This document shows, one piece after another, positions 8,501 through 14,658 of a stretch of 14,658 bases of DNA. This DNA is from Methanobacteriota archaeon. Its GTDB lineage: Archaea; Thermoplasmatota; Poseidoniia; Poseidoniales; Poseidoniaceae. Location of the stretch: the NCBI GenBank assembly GCA_002694525.1, contig NZMN01000052.1, positions 9,437 through 24,094 of the forward strand. The letters run 5' to 3'. A program made the position numbers and the translations under genes. The notes below the pieces were generated by a model, which was not told the origin of the DNA, made no database searches, and saw only the letters and a list, made by a program, of their open reading frames with translations. Numbering within the stretch: the first letter of the stretch is position 1; each line of letters begins with the position of its first letter.

Positions 8501-10432
8501 GGGTGCCCAAACTGGGTTCACTTCCCCTGGGGTGGCCCACGCCGATAGAATCCAGTTCCCGGTGGCGTTTGAAGCGTCGGGCCCAACGCCAGCGTGGGTG
8601 CTGTTGGGAGCGATGAGGGATTCTCCTTCAACCGTGTCGGACCATGAAACGGTGTCGACGGCGGCCCCGTTGATGTCGACCAGTCCGATGGAGTCCGAGG
8701 AGGTGTGCTTGAGGTAGAAACTGCTCGTCCCGTTCAAGGCAATGAGCACGGCCTCGCCCCCCTTGACGACGGTCGTGTCCTGCAAGGGCATGTTGAATTC
8801 ATGCAGGGTCAGCGACCGAGACGCCGCCTTGAGCTTCCATCCTGCCAAGTCAACGTCCATCGTTCCGTAGTTGTAGAGTTCAATCCATTCACCCATGGGC
8901 CACATTTGACTGTCCGAGCCCTCAGCGTCGGGCAGCAGTTCGGAAAACCGAACCGTGGTGGCGGAAGGCATGCTCCCAGGTTCGGGCTGACCGGGGGTTT
9001 TCCACGCTGCGGGCGTCCACGAATCGGAGGGGTTGCTGCCTCGGATGAGGGCCATGTCCTCGCCGTAATCCGTGGTGTAATCGGCCGTGTCCACGACGGT
9101 GCCGGTCATGTCTCGCAGGAAAACATGGTTGTAATTGTCCCAGAGCTGCGTGTAACTTGTGAACTGGAGAAGGCGCCGTCCGTCGGGGTCGATGATGGTG
9201 GCGCCTTGGGTGGAGTTGAACACCAAAGTGCCAGGGTCGAAATGGGTTATGTTGCCCAACCCGTCCATGATGCTCCACCCCATCAGGTCGATCGATGTGG
9301 TCCCCGTGTTGTGAATCTCAATCCACTCGCCGTCCGGGAAGGTGGCCCCGTCGTTGGTTGCGTTGGGCAGGATTTCCGTCAGGTGCACATCGCCCACCTG
9401 TCGAGCCATCAGTTCCATCGGCAGAGGATTCATCTCCTCCGGGGTGGGGTAGGGTGCGCTGACCCACGGCGTGTTGGGCTGACCTGCGTCCATCAGCGCA
9501 AAGCCCTCGACGGTGGAGGTCCACGAAATCTCTTGGGATTTGCTTCCGTTCGGCCACTTCAGCGTGAGGCTTTCAACACCGTTGTTGAGCACGCCGTAGT
9601 TGCTCGTTCCGTTGACCGCCACGATGCGGTGTTGCCCGGGGCTGATGAGCATGCTCTGGGAAGCGTTGACGAGGTGCGTGCTGTTGAACGAAAGGACGTT
9701 GCCTGCGGCATCCTCAATGCTGTAGCCCGTGAGGTCGATGTCGGAGGTGCCGGTGTTCAAGATCTCAACCCATTCACCGCCAGGCCACGAGTCGGTGTCG
9801 TAGCTGGGCCACGAATTGGCCATCGCTTCGGTCATGATGATGTCGCCGGGAATCACGTTGTTCGAGACCGTCGCCGTGTTGACCTGACCCGGTGTTGGGT
9901 TGTTGGTTTGAACCCAGTTTGCGGTGGCGCTGCTCGGGTCTTGCTGGTAGCTCTTCCCCGACACGACGCTTCCCCAAGTGGCCTGGTGGAGGTTGTTGTT
10001 GTTGCTGTCCACGAGCGTCATGGACATCCCGGTGTTGGTCATGTAAAAGTTGGAATTTCCGTTTCGAGCGATAACGACGTACTCCCCTGCGCTGATGGTC
10101 CAGGTTGAGGCGTTGCCGCTCTGGTAGCCGACGATGGTGGTCGAATCAAAATTCAGCGTCTGCGATGCGGTGTTCGTGACCTTCCATCCGGTCAAATCCA
10201 CGTCGATGGTTCCGTTGTTGTACAGCTCCAACCACTCGCCTCCGGGGTACGCAGCATCGTCGTAGCCGTTCGGGTTGGGGATGACTTCGTTGATGCAAAC
10301 AAAGCCCGTGCACGCCGTTGAGCGACCCGCTGTGCGCATTTGCTCGGGTTCCGCCAACGTCGCACCGAGCGGCGAGGTGAGGGAGAGCAGGAAGAGCATG
10401 ATGAGGCTGGTTGCGGTCAAGGTCTGTTTCAT
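5546..10432 (-). CDS. giant surface protein: six lamin tail domains, tandem HKD phospholipase D/nuclease domains, type-3 calcium repeats, C-terminal anchor
   Basis: Predicted secreted, membrane-tethered hydrolase of 1628 residues. A signal peptide (MKQTL, hydrophobic ~5-20) is followed by six lamin-tail (LTD) repeats over ~42-945. Each of the first five opens with an (L/I/M)xE(V/I/A/L) strand, then GEW(L/V/I)E(L/I) and NxG, and closes near a TPG-like turn. Two HKD domains follow. The first has His1077-x-Lys1079-x4-Asp1084 with GSGNW; the second has His1278-x-Lys1280-x4-Asp1285 with SSINW. Both motifs are intact, so an active PLD-type phosphodiesterase is expected. Asp-rich repeats (DxDxDG, ~1335-1500) resemble thrombospondin type-3 calcium sites. 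One transmembrane helix (~1518-1540) and an ~88-residue tail end the protein. ATG 10432 is preferred to GTG 10441 as it starts the signal peptide cleanly. Substrate (DNA, RNA or phospholipid) is not determined by sequence. Many Asn-x-Ser/Thr sequons are compatible with surface glycosylation. Confidence 0.92.
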   Translation of the reverse strand: MKQTLTATSLIMLFLLSLTSPLGATLAEPEQMRTAGRSTACTGFVCINEVIPNPNGYDDAAYPGGEWLELYNNGTIDVDLTGWKVTNTASQTLNFDSTTIVGYQSGNASTWTISAGEYVVIARNGNSNFYMTNTGMSMTLVDSNNNNLHQATWGSVVSGKSYQQDPSSATANWVQTNNPTPGQVNTATVSNNVIPGDIIMTEAMANSWPSYDTDSWPGGEWVEILNTGTSDIDLTGYSIEDAAGNVLSFNSTHLVNASQSMLISPGQHRIVAVNGTSNYGVLNNGVESLTLKWPNGSKSQEISWTSTVEGFALMDAGQPNTPWVSAPYPTPEEMNPLPMELMARQVGDVHLTEILPNATNDGATFPDGEWIEIHNTGTTSIDLMGWSIMDGLGNITHFDPGTLVFNSTQGATIIDPDGRRLLQFTSYTQLWDNYNHVFLRDMTGTVVDTADYTTDYGEDMALIRGSNPSDSWTPAAWKTPGQPEPGSMPSATTVRFSELLPDAEGSDSQMWPMGEWIELYNYGTMDVDLAGWKLKAASRSLTLHEFNMPLQDTTVVKGGEAVLIALNGTSSFYLKHTSSDSIGLVDINGAAVDTVSWSDTVEGESLIAPNSTHAGVGPDASNATGNWILSAWATPGEVNPVWAPYTDSTDLAITEVLPYCNDDSIEPTEDWVEVHNTGATPLNISRWSVVNAEGERRFMRLDSLWTEGNQTAKVVLNPDERAVFVMDEYVLTGLGDAFDLLDPDGVSVDSASWTVITDCQTLMPGELEGDDWQHTLWPTPGQGEPNPADFATKDDLRFTRFMPSASTDISSDMEFIEISNQGDKLAVLNGWTMRTTTGSMTSYNATVNDLMIQPGSSVLLANDADAVRVYEDGAVVDVDGALDRNFYFPNSGAALQLLDGTGAEVDTIVYGNGPVSVSGWNGIALAEPLASLDNLIYLRGSGCGDTPDTDTVADWHEQWSRLGGSTFCLNTSISTTASVTPLLGPEHGLTDLLAWIESASTSLHVHMYLLQEVHLVQAMIDAQNRGVDVTVVLDYGDSWWKQYDLDTQRGMATELLSAGVQVSWFGDTGENPYAYIHSKVAVKDNASVWIGSGNWRSSSHPAPGDAGNRDWGVIVDDAGLASMVAAHLAFDENQAREHITPVMASDAPTGWTMPSTSAIVGETAPSIEGQLDAQLLVCPDNCIDDLVAVLDTAEEEILLSLQYLDMDWSWGWGENPIVAALETAAQRDVRLRLILNGAYLDEDIQNAVDRFNEDWNHTLGYDTAAVVMSSDDKVTKLHNKGIIVDGEHVLVSSINWGDSALVRNREMGLVLSSESVASVFIESWYEDWNRLDNTTDSDQDRLTDAWEVAHGLNRTMRSVAGDPLSDESMLDADQDGLTNFAEQLHGGDPNLADTDGDCITDDLEVAWAQASALNSSMDDIEPNAALTLWDADQDGTNDSEVLGCDLAGVDIQPVDETDGGDTTVVDNDQDDDGVVNDADDCPDTAPGVATDAQGCSSDQRADLVGDSTENVAGDGAQSFFLMLMIAALILSGGAYVVLRGMRSDSESVKDAISEAAFAEVSTGVVGNENWQQPVLNASRSGVSPEMLAKVPGWTADMVEQYLAQGWTMDQLVTYYQEQVAQHTRSEQH
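6443..6910 (-). other. second HKD (PLD) domain within the giant protein
   Basis: Residues ~1175-1330 of the LTD/PLD protein. The domain opens with a helix and the strand EEEILLSLQYL and carries HNKGIIVD, the second HxK(x)4D motif, followed by SSINW. Two conserved cysteines (CPDNC) precede it. With the first HKD domain it can form one complete two-motif active site, as in single-chain PLD enzymes. Confidence 0.88.
7043..7495 (-). other. first HKD (PLD) domain within the giant protein
   Basis: Residues ~980-1130 of the LTD/PLD protein. A core pattern of STSLHVHMYLL, then ARG-like NRGVDVTVVLD, leads to YIHSKVAVKD, the first HxK(x)4D motif, and WIGSGNW. This order is typical of PLD-type nucleases and phospholipases. 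Confidence 0.88.
7598..10309 (-). repeat. six tandem lamin tail domain (LTD) repeats
   Basis: Protein-level repeats of about 150 residues within the giant gene. Diagnostic opening segments fall near residues 47-85, 198-238, 350-387, 495-533, 653-687 and 797-831. Repeats 1-4 are the most alike (PGGEW/PDGEW/PMGEW, then DxDLxGW or DIDLTGY); 5 and 6 are more divergent (EDWVEV, MEFIEI). The decline toward the catalytic domains suggests stepwise duplication. Confidence 0.82.
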
Positions 10433-10450
10433 GGTGGTCACGTCCGGTGT

Positions 10451-11953
10451 TCAAATGAAGCCAAAACTGTCGAATTTTTGGGCGAAGGTGTAGATCATGA
10501 TGGGCACGAGAATGATGCCCATGCCGTGAGAGCGACGGATGCCGATTCGAGGGGGCAGCAGACCGATGATGGTGCCGACGATCAGGACGCCGATACCGAC
10601 AAAACCGGTCGACAGCCAAACGAGGGCGACGACGAAGATGATGACGCCCATCACCATTTGTTGCAGCGGAATGGCGGCGTGCAATCGAAGCATTCCCATT
10701 CCAACATAACGCATCATGGGCATGGCGAGAAGGCCAGCGGCGAGGGTGACCGCCAACAAGCGAATGAAATCGGAGGTTGGTTCAAGCGAGGACCACGTCT
10801 CAATGGGATACATCATCTTCAACGCCAAGGTTGCACCTGAACGTGAACGGCTGATGATGTAGAGGAAACCGAGGACCATCACGGTAACCGCCGTGTTGGT
10901 CGCCGAAAGAATGGCGATGATTTCGAGGTCCTGTTTGGTTTGGGGGCCTTCAACACCCTCCTCGGCTTCGGCTTTGGCAATTTCCAGGAGTTCATCGTCG
11001 CTCAGTTCGGTCAACCGACGCGTTTCCCAATCCATGCCGAAACCTTGCTTCCCCTGGGCTTTGGCGGCCAAGTTTCGCCCGCCCATCACGAGGACGGTTG
11101 CCTGCGAGGCGGTCATGCCGGGCAGCACCCCCATGGAAGCACCTGCGACACTCGACCAAAAGCAAGGGACGACGAGGGGCCGGGTGGGCGGAAGGGCCCA
11201 GTTCTCCCGCTGTGGGGGTAGGTGAGACGTTGTTGCGTAGATGTCGAGAAGATTGGCGATGCCGAACAAACCGGCCAGGCTCGGCAGCAGCAAGCTGGCA
11301 TCGGGCATGCCGATCGGTGAGCGTGCGGGCAAGGTGAACACGCCCCAACCGTACATGCCCGCCAGCAGGAAGAAGGCCGTGGCTGCGAGAAAACCTGCAA
11401 ACCGGGAGTCGCGACCGAGCCATCCTCCGGTTAATTTTTGCATCCACATCGGCCAGTCGAGTCGCGTGGTCTCGGTGGCCAAGAGCAAAAACGAGATCGA
11501 AAGTAAAACGAAGGGAAGGACGGAGCGGAGATCGTCGTACCATCCAAGTTCAGGGCCGAACGCGATGCGAGCCAGCACGATCAACGGCAACGACAAGAAC
11601 AGCCCCAACTGGGAACCCCGGGCCGACCATGCAACACCTCGGGCAGCGTTACCCGAGAGCAGCATCCGGTGGCCGGGAAGCAGCGACAGCGCAGTGTCGC
11701 CGTCCGGTGCCCCGATGAGGGCGGACGGGATGTAATTCAGGAAGGTGTGAACGGTCCCGGTCGATACGATGATGGCGGCCACCGAAGCCAGGGGTATGCC
11801 CAAATCCAGCAGAGCGGGCGAAAGCGCCAGCAAAATGAGCGCGACGTTGTTGACGTGAAAACCGGGGATGAGCCCCGTCAGGGACCCCAGCATGACGCCG
11901 AAGAAGAGGGAGCCCAGCAGCCACGCCAAGTCCAAAAAATACCCTTCCAACAT
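10451..11953 (-). CDS. TctA-family (DUF112-type) permease, archaeal form
   Basis: A 500-residue polytopic membrane protein with roughly a dozen hydrophobic segments. Two inverted-repeat-like motifs mark the TctA family: LTGLIPGFHVNNVALILL (~25-42) and GVLPGMTASQATVLVMGG (~275-292). The FLNYIPSALIGAPDGDTALSL segment and the C-terminal GLLPPRIGIRRSHGMGIIL stretch match the archaeal branch. An acidic hydrophilic loop lies at ~297-343. In bacteria TctA is the large permease of tripartite tricarboxylate transporters and works with a small TctB and a periplasmic TctC binding protein. Neither is seen in this window. The archaeal branch commonly lacks them, and its substrate is unknown. The start at 11953 follows GAGGTGA, a good ribosome binding site, 9 bases after the upstream stop. 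The gene overlaps none and lies 18 bases before the giant LTD/PLD gene. Confidence 0.86.
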   Translation of the reverse strand: MLEGYFLDLAWLLGSLFFGVMLGSLTGLIPGFHVNNVALILLALSPALLDLGIPLASVAAIIVSTGTVHTFLNYIPSALIGAPDGDTALSLLPGHRMLLSGNAARGVAWSARGSQLGLFLSLPLIVLARIAFGPELGWYDDLRSVLPFVLLSISFLLLATETTRLDWPMWMQKLTGGWLGRDSRFAGFLAATAFFLLAGMYGWGVFTLPARSPIGMPDASLLLPSLAGLFGIANLLDIYATTSHLPPQRENWALPPTRPLVVPCFWSSVAGASMGVLPGMTASQATVLVMGGRNLAAKAQGKQGFGMDWETRRLTELSDDELLEIAKAEAEEGVEGPQTKQDLEIIAILSATNTAVTVMVLGFLYIISRSRSGATLALKMMYPIETWSSLEPTSDFIRLLAVTLAAGLLAMPMMRYVGMGMLRLHAAIPLQQMVMGVIIFVVALVWLSTGFVGIGVLIVGTIIGLLPPRIGIRRSHGMGIILVPIMIYTFAQKFDSFGFI

Positions 11954-11962
11954 GCCGTCACC

Positions 11963-13714
11963 TCAGGATTGTGCGCTCTCGTGTTGTTCTCGGTCCGTTC
12001 GACCGTCGTCGTCGCTGTCTTCGGAGTACGGTGATGTGCCGATCTGATCTTCCAGCGTATCGCCGAGGCGGTCGCCGTCGCTGTCCAGCACGTCCGCTTG
12101 GTCGAGGGTGTAGACCAAACTCATGCCGTCGTCACTTTGCACCTGACGAAGCCGGCCCGCCCACGTCATGGACTGGTTGAGGTGAAGCTCGTCCACGCCA
12201 ACGGCGTTTGCTTGGAGATTCAGCACCACCGAATCGTTTGAGCCTTCTCGGACCAAATGCCACTGGCCGTCGATTTCGGTGGCCTTGCCGTTGAGGAGCA
12301 CGTTTTGATCTCGATTGTAGCTCCATTGCGTAGCGCCGTCGTCCCACAACAGCGTTCGTGCGCTCGGCGTCGTTCCCAACCTGTAGTCGTGCACGACCAG
12401 GCGTATGCGCATGTCTTCGTCGTCCCAAGCAACGGAGACGTTGGCGATGATGTTTTGGCCGGTTTCAAGCCAGACGGTGCGGGGTCCGGGGATGGATGCA
12501 GCAACGGTGGTCCAGCCGGGTGTGTAGGACGCTGCGTCCACGAAGTAGGCTTCTTCGTTTTCGACGCCGGGTTCCACGGCGTACTTCACGTACGCCGAAA
12601 GCGTGTAGGTTGCGTCGGGGTCGGCCACCATACCGACCGGGTCTGCGGAAAGCATGGCGAGTAGGCGGACGGGGGTCTCAGGGTTGATGAGCGTGGGGGA
12701 TGCACCTTCGTTGGCGTCGATGCACCAACCGCCCTCGGACTCCGACCACAGCAATCGGCCTTCAACCGTCTCCACGGTGTTGTGGACGGAACGGTTTCTG
12801 TCCCTTTCCCGGTCTGCTTCGCTGGGCAGCAGGCAAATGCTGGCACCGCTGGGGCCGTACAGGCGCCAGATGTCCGAACCGTTGGCCAGTGTGCCGGTCA
12901 TGGTGACGGTTTGACCGGATTGGTAACTCCAGGTCGCCTGCGCATTCCAGTCGAGTTGGGGCGGGCTGACCTCGTGGTTGCGATCCACGCCGATTTCAGG
13001 TCCCTGCACTTGCAAACTCCAACGCAGGTCTCGAACCTGGTAGCTGAGCATGCCTTGGACCTCGACCTTCGAACTGGCCTCCACCCACTCGCCGATGGCG
13101 GAACGAATGATGAGGTGCATTTGGTGTTCGGAGTTACCGTAGTTGGGGTGGTCTCCGAGATAAGCGGAGGTAAAGGTGGCGTCGGGCGCAATGGATTCTC
13201 CGATGAAGCCCGTGAGTCGAATCACTTCACCGGCGTAAGCGGCAGGGTCTTGGGCCACATCGGCGATGGCGAGCGTCTCGACCTCCGGCAGGTCATCGGA
13301 TGTCCACTCCATCGCTCCCGCACCGAGGGATTGAATCCAAATTCGTCCGTCGTATTCAATGACGTCACCCATGATGGTCACCGTCGTGCCGATGGGTGGC
13401 ATGTTCCCGGGGCGGTACCAACGGGATTCGACCACACCCGTACCGTCGTCGATGATGGCGTCAACCCGATCGTCGCCCGACGAGTAAGGGTCCTCAACCC
13501 ACGAGATGAGGGTGCCTTCCACCTTGACGACCTCGTTCTTGTATTCCAGGAGCTGGCGGACCTGAATCACCTCAGGTTCGCGGACGTAGGCGTACCAGTT
13601 GAGGGTGGCCACGAGAAACATGGCGAGCGCAAACATGACCCAGAGTTGCTGCCCTCGTGTCTCGGGGTCATCGTTGGTGATGCGGTCCATGAGTCCCTTC
13701 ACCGCGTCGGCCAT
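11963..13714 (-). CDS. membrane-anchored OB-fold protein with C-terminal type-3 calcium repeat
   Basis: A 583-residue protein, first gene of the minus-strand operon. A short N-terminal tail is followed by one transmembrane helix (~24-43); the rest is probably outside the cell, as argued by the C-terminal aspartate repeat. Residues ~58-137 have an OB-fold pattern (VVKVEGTLISW, IIDDGTGVVESRWYRP, IGTTVTIMGDVIEYDGRIWIQS) like tRNA-anti/nucleic-acid-binding OB domains. Residues ~161-240 repeat the pattern more weakly, and ~265-340 and ~465-540 may be further copies. DSDGDRLGDTLED and DSDDDGRTDRE (~544-576) resemble thrombospondin type-3 calcium sites. The ATG at 13714 has no clear ribosome binding site. 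I do not recognise a named family for the whole protein. Nucleic-acid binding is plausible from the fold but other ligands are possible, since OB folds also bind sugars and proteins. Confidence 0.82.
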   Translation of the reverse strand: MADAVKGLMDRITNDDPETRGQQLWVMFALAMFLVATLNWYAYVREPEVIQVRQLLEYKNEVVKVEGTLISWVEDPYSSGDDRVDAIIDDGTGVVESRWYRPGNMPPIGTTVTIMGDVIEYDGRIWIQSLGAGAMEWTSDDLPEVETLAIADVAQDPAAYAGEVIRLTGFIGESIAPDATFTSAYLGDHPNYGNSEHQMHLIIRSAIGEWVEASSKVEVQGMLSYQVRDLRWSLQVQGPEIGVDRNHEVSPPQLDWNAQATWSYQSGQTVTMTGTLANGSDIWRLYGPSGASICLLPSEADRERDRNRSVHNTVETVEGRLLWSESEGGWCIDANEGASPTLINPETPVRLLAMLSADPVGMVADPDATYTLSAYVKYAVEPGVENEEAYFVDAASYTPGWTTVAASIPGPRTVWLETGQNIIANVSVAWDDEDMRIRLVVHDYRLGTTPSARTLLWDDGATQWSYNRDQNVLLNGKATEIDGQWHLVREGSNDSVVLNLQANAVGVDELHLNQSMTWAGRLRQVQSDDGMSLVYTLDQADVLDSDGDRLGDTLEDQIGTSPYSEDSDDDGRTDREQHESAQS

Positions 13715-13749
13715 GCTCTGCCGTGCCGTTGACCATGCTTAGGCGTTGT

Positions 13750-13780
13750 CTTCTCGGTCGCTCGTGCTGATTCCGAGAAG
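13750..13780. promoter_or_regulatory. 8-bp inverted repeat, candidate operator
   Basis: CTTCTCGG (13750-13757) and CCGAGAAG (13773-13780) are perfect reverse complements separated by 15 bases, giving half-site centres 23 bp apart, about two helical turns. The right half ends three bases before the TATA box of the HD gene and overlaps where a TFB recognition element would sit. A dimeric regulator bound here could control both divergent transcription units. No regulator gene is visible in the window. Confidence 0.45.
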
Positions 13781-13782
13781 GG

Positions 13783-13790
13783 CTATAAAG
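13783..13790 (+). promoter_or_regulatory. archaeal TATA box for the HD-domain gene
   Basis: CTATAAAG, preceded by a purine-rich stretch (GAGAAGGG) that fits a TFB recognition element. The expected start site about 25 bases downstream falls near 13811, two or three bases before the ATG at 13814. The transcript would therefore be essentially leaderless, which agrees with the absence of a ribosome binding site before this ATG. Confidence 0.65.
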
Positions 13791-13813
13791 AAACGACTGG
13801 ACGGCAATACACC

Positions 13814-14658
13814 ATGAAGGGTCGAGACCGCGTCATTCGCGACGAGATTCACCGGGACATCTTGGTCCCCGCCTCTCATGCAGCCATCATTGACACGCCG
13901 GAGTTCCAGCGCTTGCGCGCCATTCAACAACTGTCGACCTGCGAATACGTGTTCCCTGCCGCCAACCACAACCGCTTTGCTCACTCGTTGGGCGCTTACC
14001 ACCTTGCAGGGTGTTTAGCGACGCACCTCAACGAAGTTCATCCGGGTTTGATGTCGGAAGAGGACGTGGAACTCGTTCAGCTTGCAGCGTTGCTTCACGA
14101 CATCGGCCACCCACCCTTTTCCCACCTGCTTGAAACGCCGCGCGTGTACGCCACCTTCCGTTCTCACGAGGCATGGGGGCGTGACATCCTCGAATCCACG
14201 TCCACGTCCATCGGCAACGCCGTCCGGGAGGTGCTCGGAGAGCGGCGTTTGGGTCGACTGTTTGCTCTCATGGACGGAGCCGACGAGCACGACGGCGAAC
14301 CGATTCCTCGTTTTATGAAAGAAATCGTCAGCAGCCAACTCGACGTTGACCGCATGGACTACATGATTCGCGATCAGGCCAACACCGGCGCTCAGATCGG
14401 TGGCTTCGACAGCGCCCGGGTCATCCGGGCTCTGCGGGTCGGCAGCGACGGTCGAATGTACGTCAAGCGGTGGGGTCTACCGGCCATTGAGGCCTACTTG
14501 GTCACGCGCTATCACATGTACCAGCAGGTCTACTTCCACAAGGTCAACATGCTGACGCAGGCCTACCTTGTCAACATGCTTGAGCGGGCCAAGGAACTGG
14601 CGATGAGCGGCGACCTCGAGGTCTCTGAAGAGCTGGCGCACATGCTGCTCAACGAGTC
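13814..14658 (+). CDS. HD-domain phosphohydrolase (SAMHD1/dNTPase-like), 3'-truncated by window edge
   Basis: Predicted metal-dependent phosphohydrolase; 281 full codons are visible and the frame runs off the window without a stop. The sequence follows the SAMHD1-like HD family. An N-terminal segment (EIHRDILVP, TPEFQRLRAIQQL) precedes the metal ligands His57 (NRFAHSLG), His95-Asp96 (LLHDIGHPPFSH) and Asp177 in SSQLDVDRMDYMIRD. Family members hydrolyse dNTPs to deoxynucleosides and triphosphate, which would connect to thymidine phosphorylase, but many prokaryotic members have unknown or other nucleotide substrates. The ATG at 13814 is supported by the TATA box about 27 bases upstream. The gene is divergent from the OB-fold operon and shares its 99-bp control region. 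The family is secure, the exact substrate is not. Confidence 0.93.
   Translation, partial: MKGRDRVIRDEIHRDILVPASHAAIIDTPEFQRLRAIQQLSTCEYVFPAANHNRFAHSLGAYHLAGCLATHLNEVHPGLMSEEDVELVQLAALLHDIGHPPFSHLLETPRVYATFRSHEAWGRDILESTSTSIGNAVREVLGERRLGRLFALMDGADEHDGEPIPRFMKEIVSSQLDVDRMDYMIRDQANTGAQIGGFDSARVIRALRVGSDGRMYVKRWGLPAIEAYLVTRYHMYQQVYFHKVNMLTQAYLVNMLERAKELAMSGDLEVSEELAHMLLNE

Larger units (their letters stand above)
13715..13813. promoter_or_regulatory. divergent control region between the OB-fold operon and the HD gene
   Basis: This 99-bp gap separates two divergently oriented genes, so it must hold both promoters. The plus-strand promoter is clear (TATA box at 13783-13790). For the minus strand only a weak candidate is seen, GCCTAAGC at 13737-13744, centred about 26 bases before the OB-gene ATG. 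If real, that would give a leaderless transcript. A perfect inverted repeat lies between the two. Confidence 0.6.

Noticed and set aside
8705-10108. Plus-strand open frame (467 codons)
   Set aside because: Antisense to the LTD repeats of the giant protein, whose domains are clear; composition rich in Arg, His and Val with no recognised motif.
7598-10309. CRISPR-like or tandem DNA repeat over the LTD region
   Set aside because: Similarity is at the protein level in ~150-residue units; the DNA shows no short, evenly spaced identical repeats.
12782-13732. Plus-strand open frame (316 codons) opposite the OB-fold gene
   Set aside because: No recognisable domain; the minus-strand frame has a membrane helix, OB-like strands and calcium motifs and fits the operon spacing.
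13739-14338. Two minus-strand open frames (87 and 107 codons) over the HD gene
   Set aside because: The plus-strand frame carries the full HD-family motif set from the ATG at 13814 and has a TATA box. The minus-strand frames are shadows.

Overview
The window looks like chromosome from an uncultured marine planktonic archaeon, most probably a Marine Group II / Poseidoniales-type Thermoplasmatota. Supporting signs are a TATA box just upstream of an almost leaderless start, a tRNA gene with no encoded CCA, an archaeal-type TctA permease, and large exported proteins with lamin-tail, type-3 (calcium-binding) and C-terminal anchor modules. The assignment is an inference from gene content. No 16S or phylogenetic marker is present. 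Coding density is very high, and no stretch over 300 bases lacks a gene.

Layout: (1) 1-2303, plus strand: the 3' part of the GMP synthase ATP-pyrophosphatase gene, then a membrane-anchored subtilisin-like protease. (2) 2304-2461: a short convergent gap holding tRNA-Asn(GTT) on the minus strand, a duplicated T-arm fragment and a T-run. (3) 2462-13714, minus strand: six genes separated by only 5-25 bases, a probable operon. In transcription order they are a membrane-anchored OB-fold/type-3-repeat protein, a TctA-family permease, a ~1630-residue surface protein (six lamin tail domains, two HKD phospholipase-D/nuclease domains, calcium repeats, C-terminal membrane anchor), a Bax-inhibitor-1/YccA-like membrane protein, an isopenicillin-N-synthase-like Fe(II)/2-oxoglutarate oxygenase, and thymidine phosphorylase. 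tRNA-Asn follows 26 bases later. (4) 13715-13813: a divergent control region with an 8-bp inverted repeat and a TATA box. (5) 13814 to the window end, plus strand: an HD-domain phosphohydrolase of the SAMHD1/dNTPase-like group, open at the 3' end.

The six-gene minus-strand block is the most interesting part. It reads as a possible pathway: an extracellular HKD hydrolase (nuclease or phospholipase) on a multi-LTD scaffold, an outward-facing OB-fold protein that could bind oligonucleotides, a solute permease, and cytoplasmic enzymes that cleave thymidine and perhaps oxidise a product. A nucleic-acid scavenging role is a hypothesis from domain content and gene order only. Each enzyme family is much better supported than the joint role.
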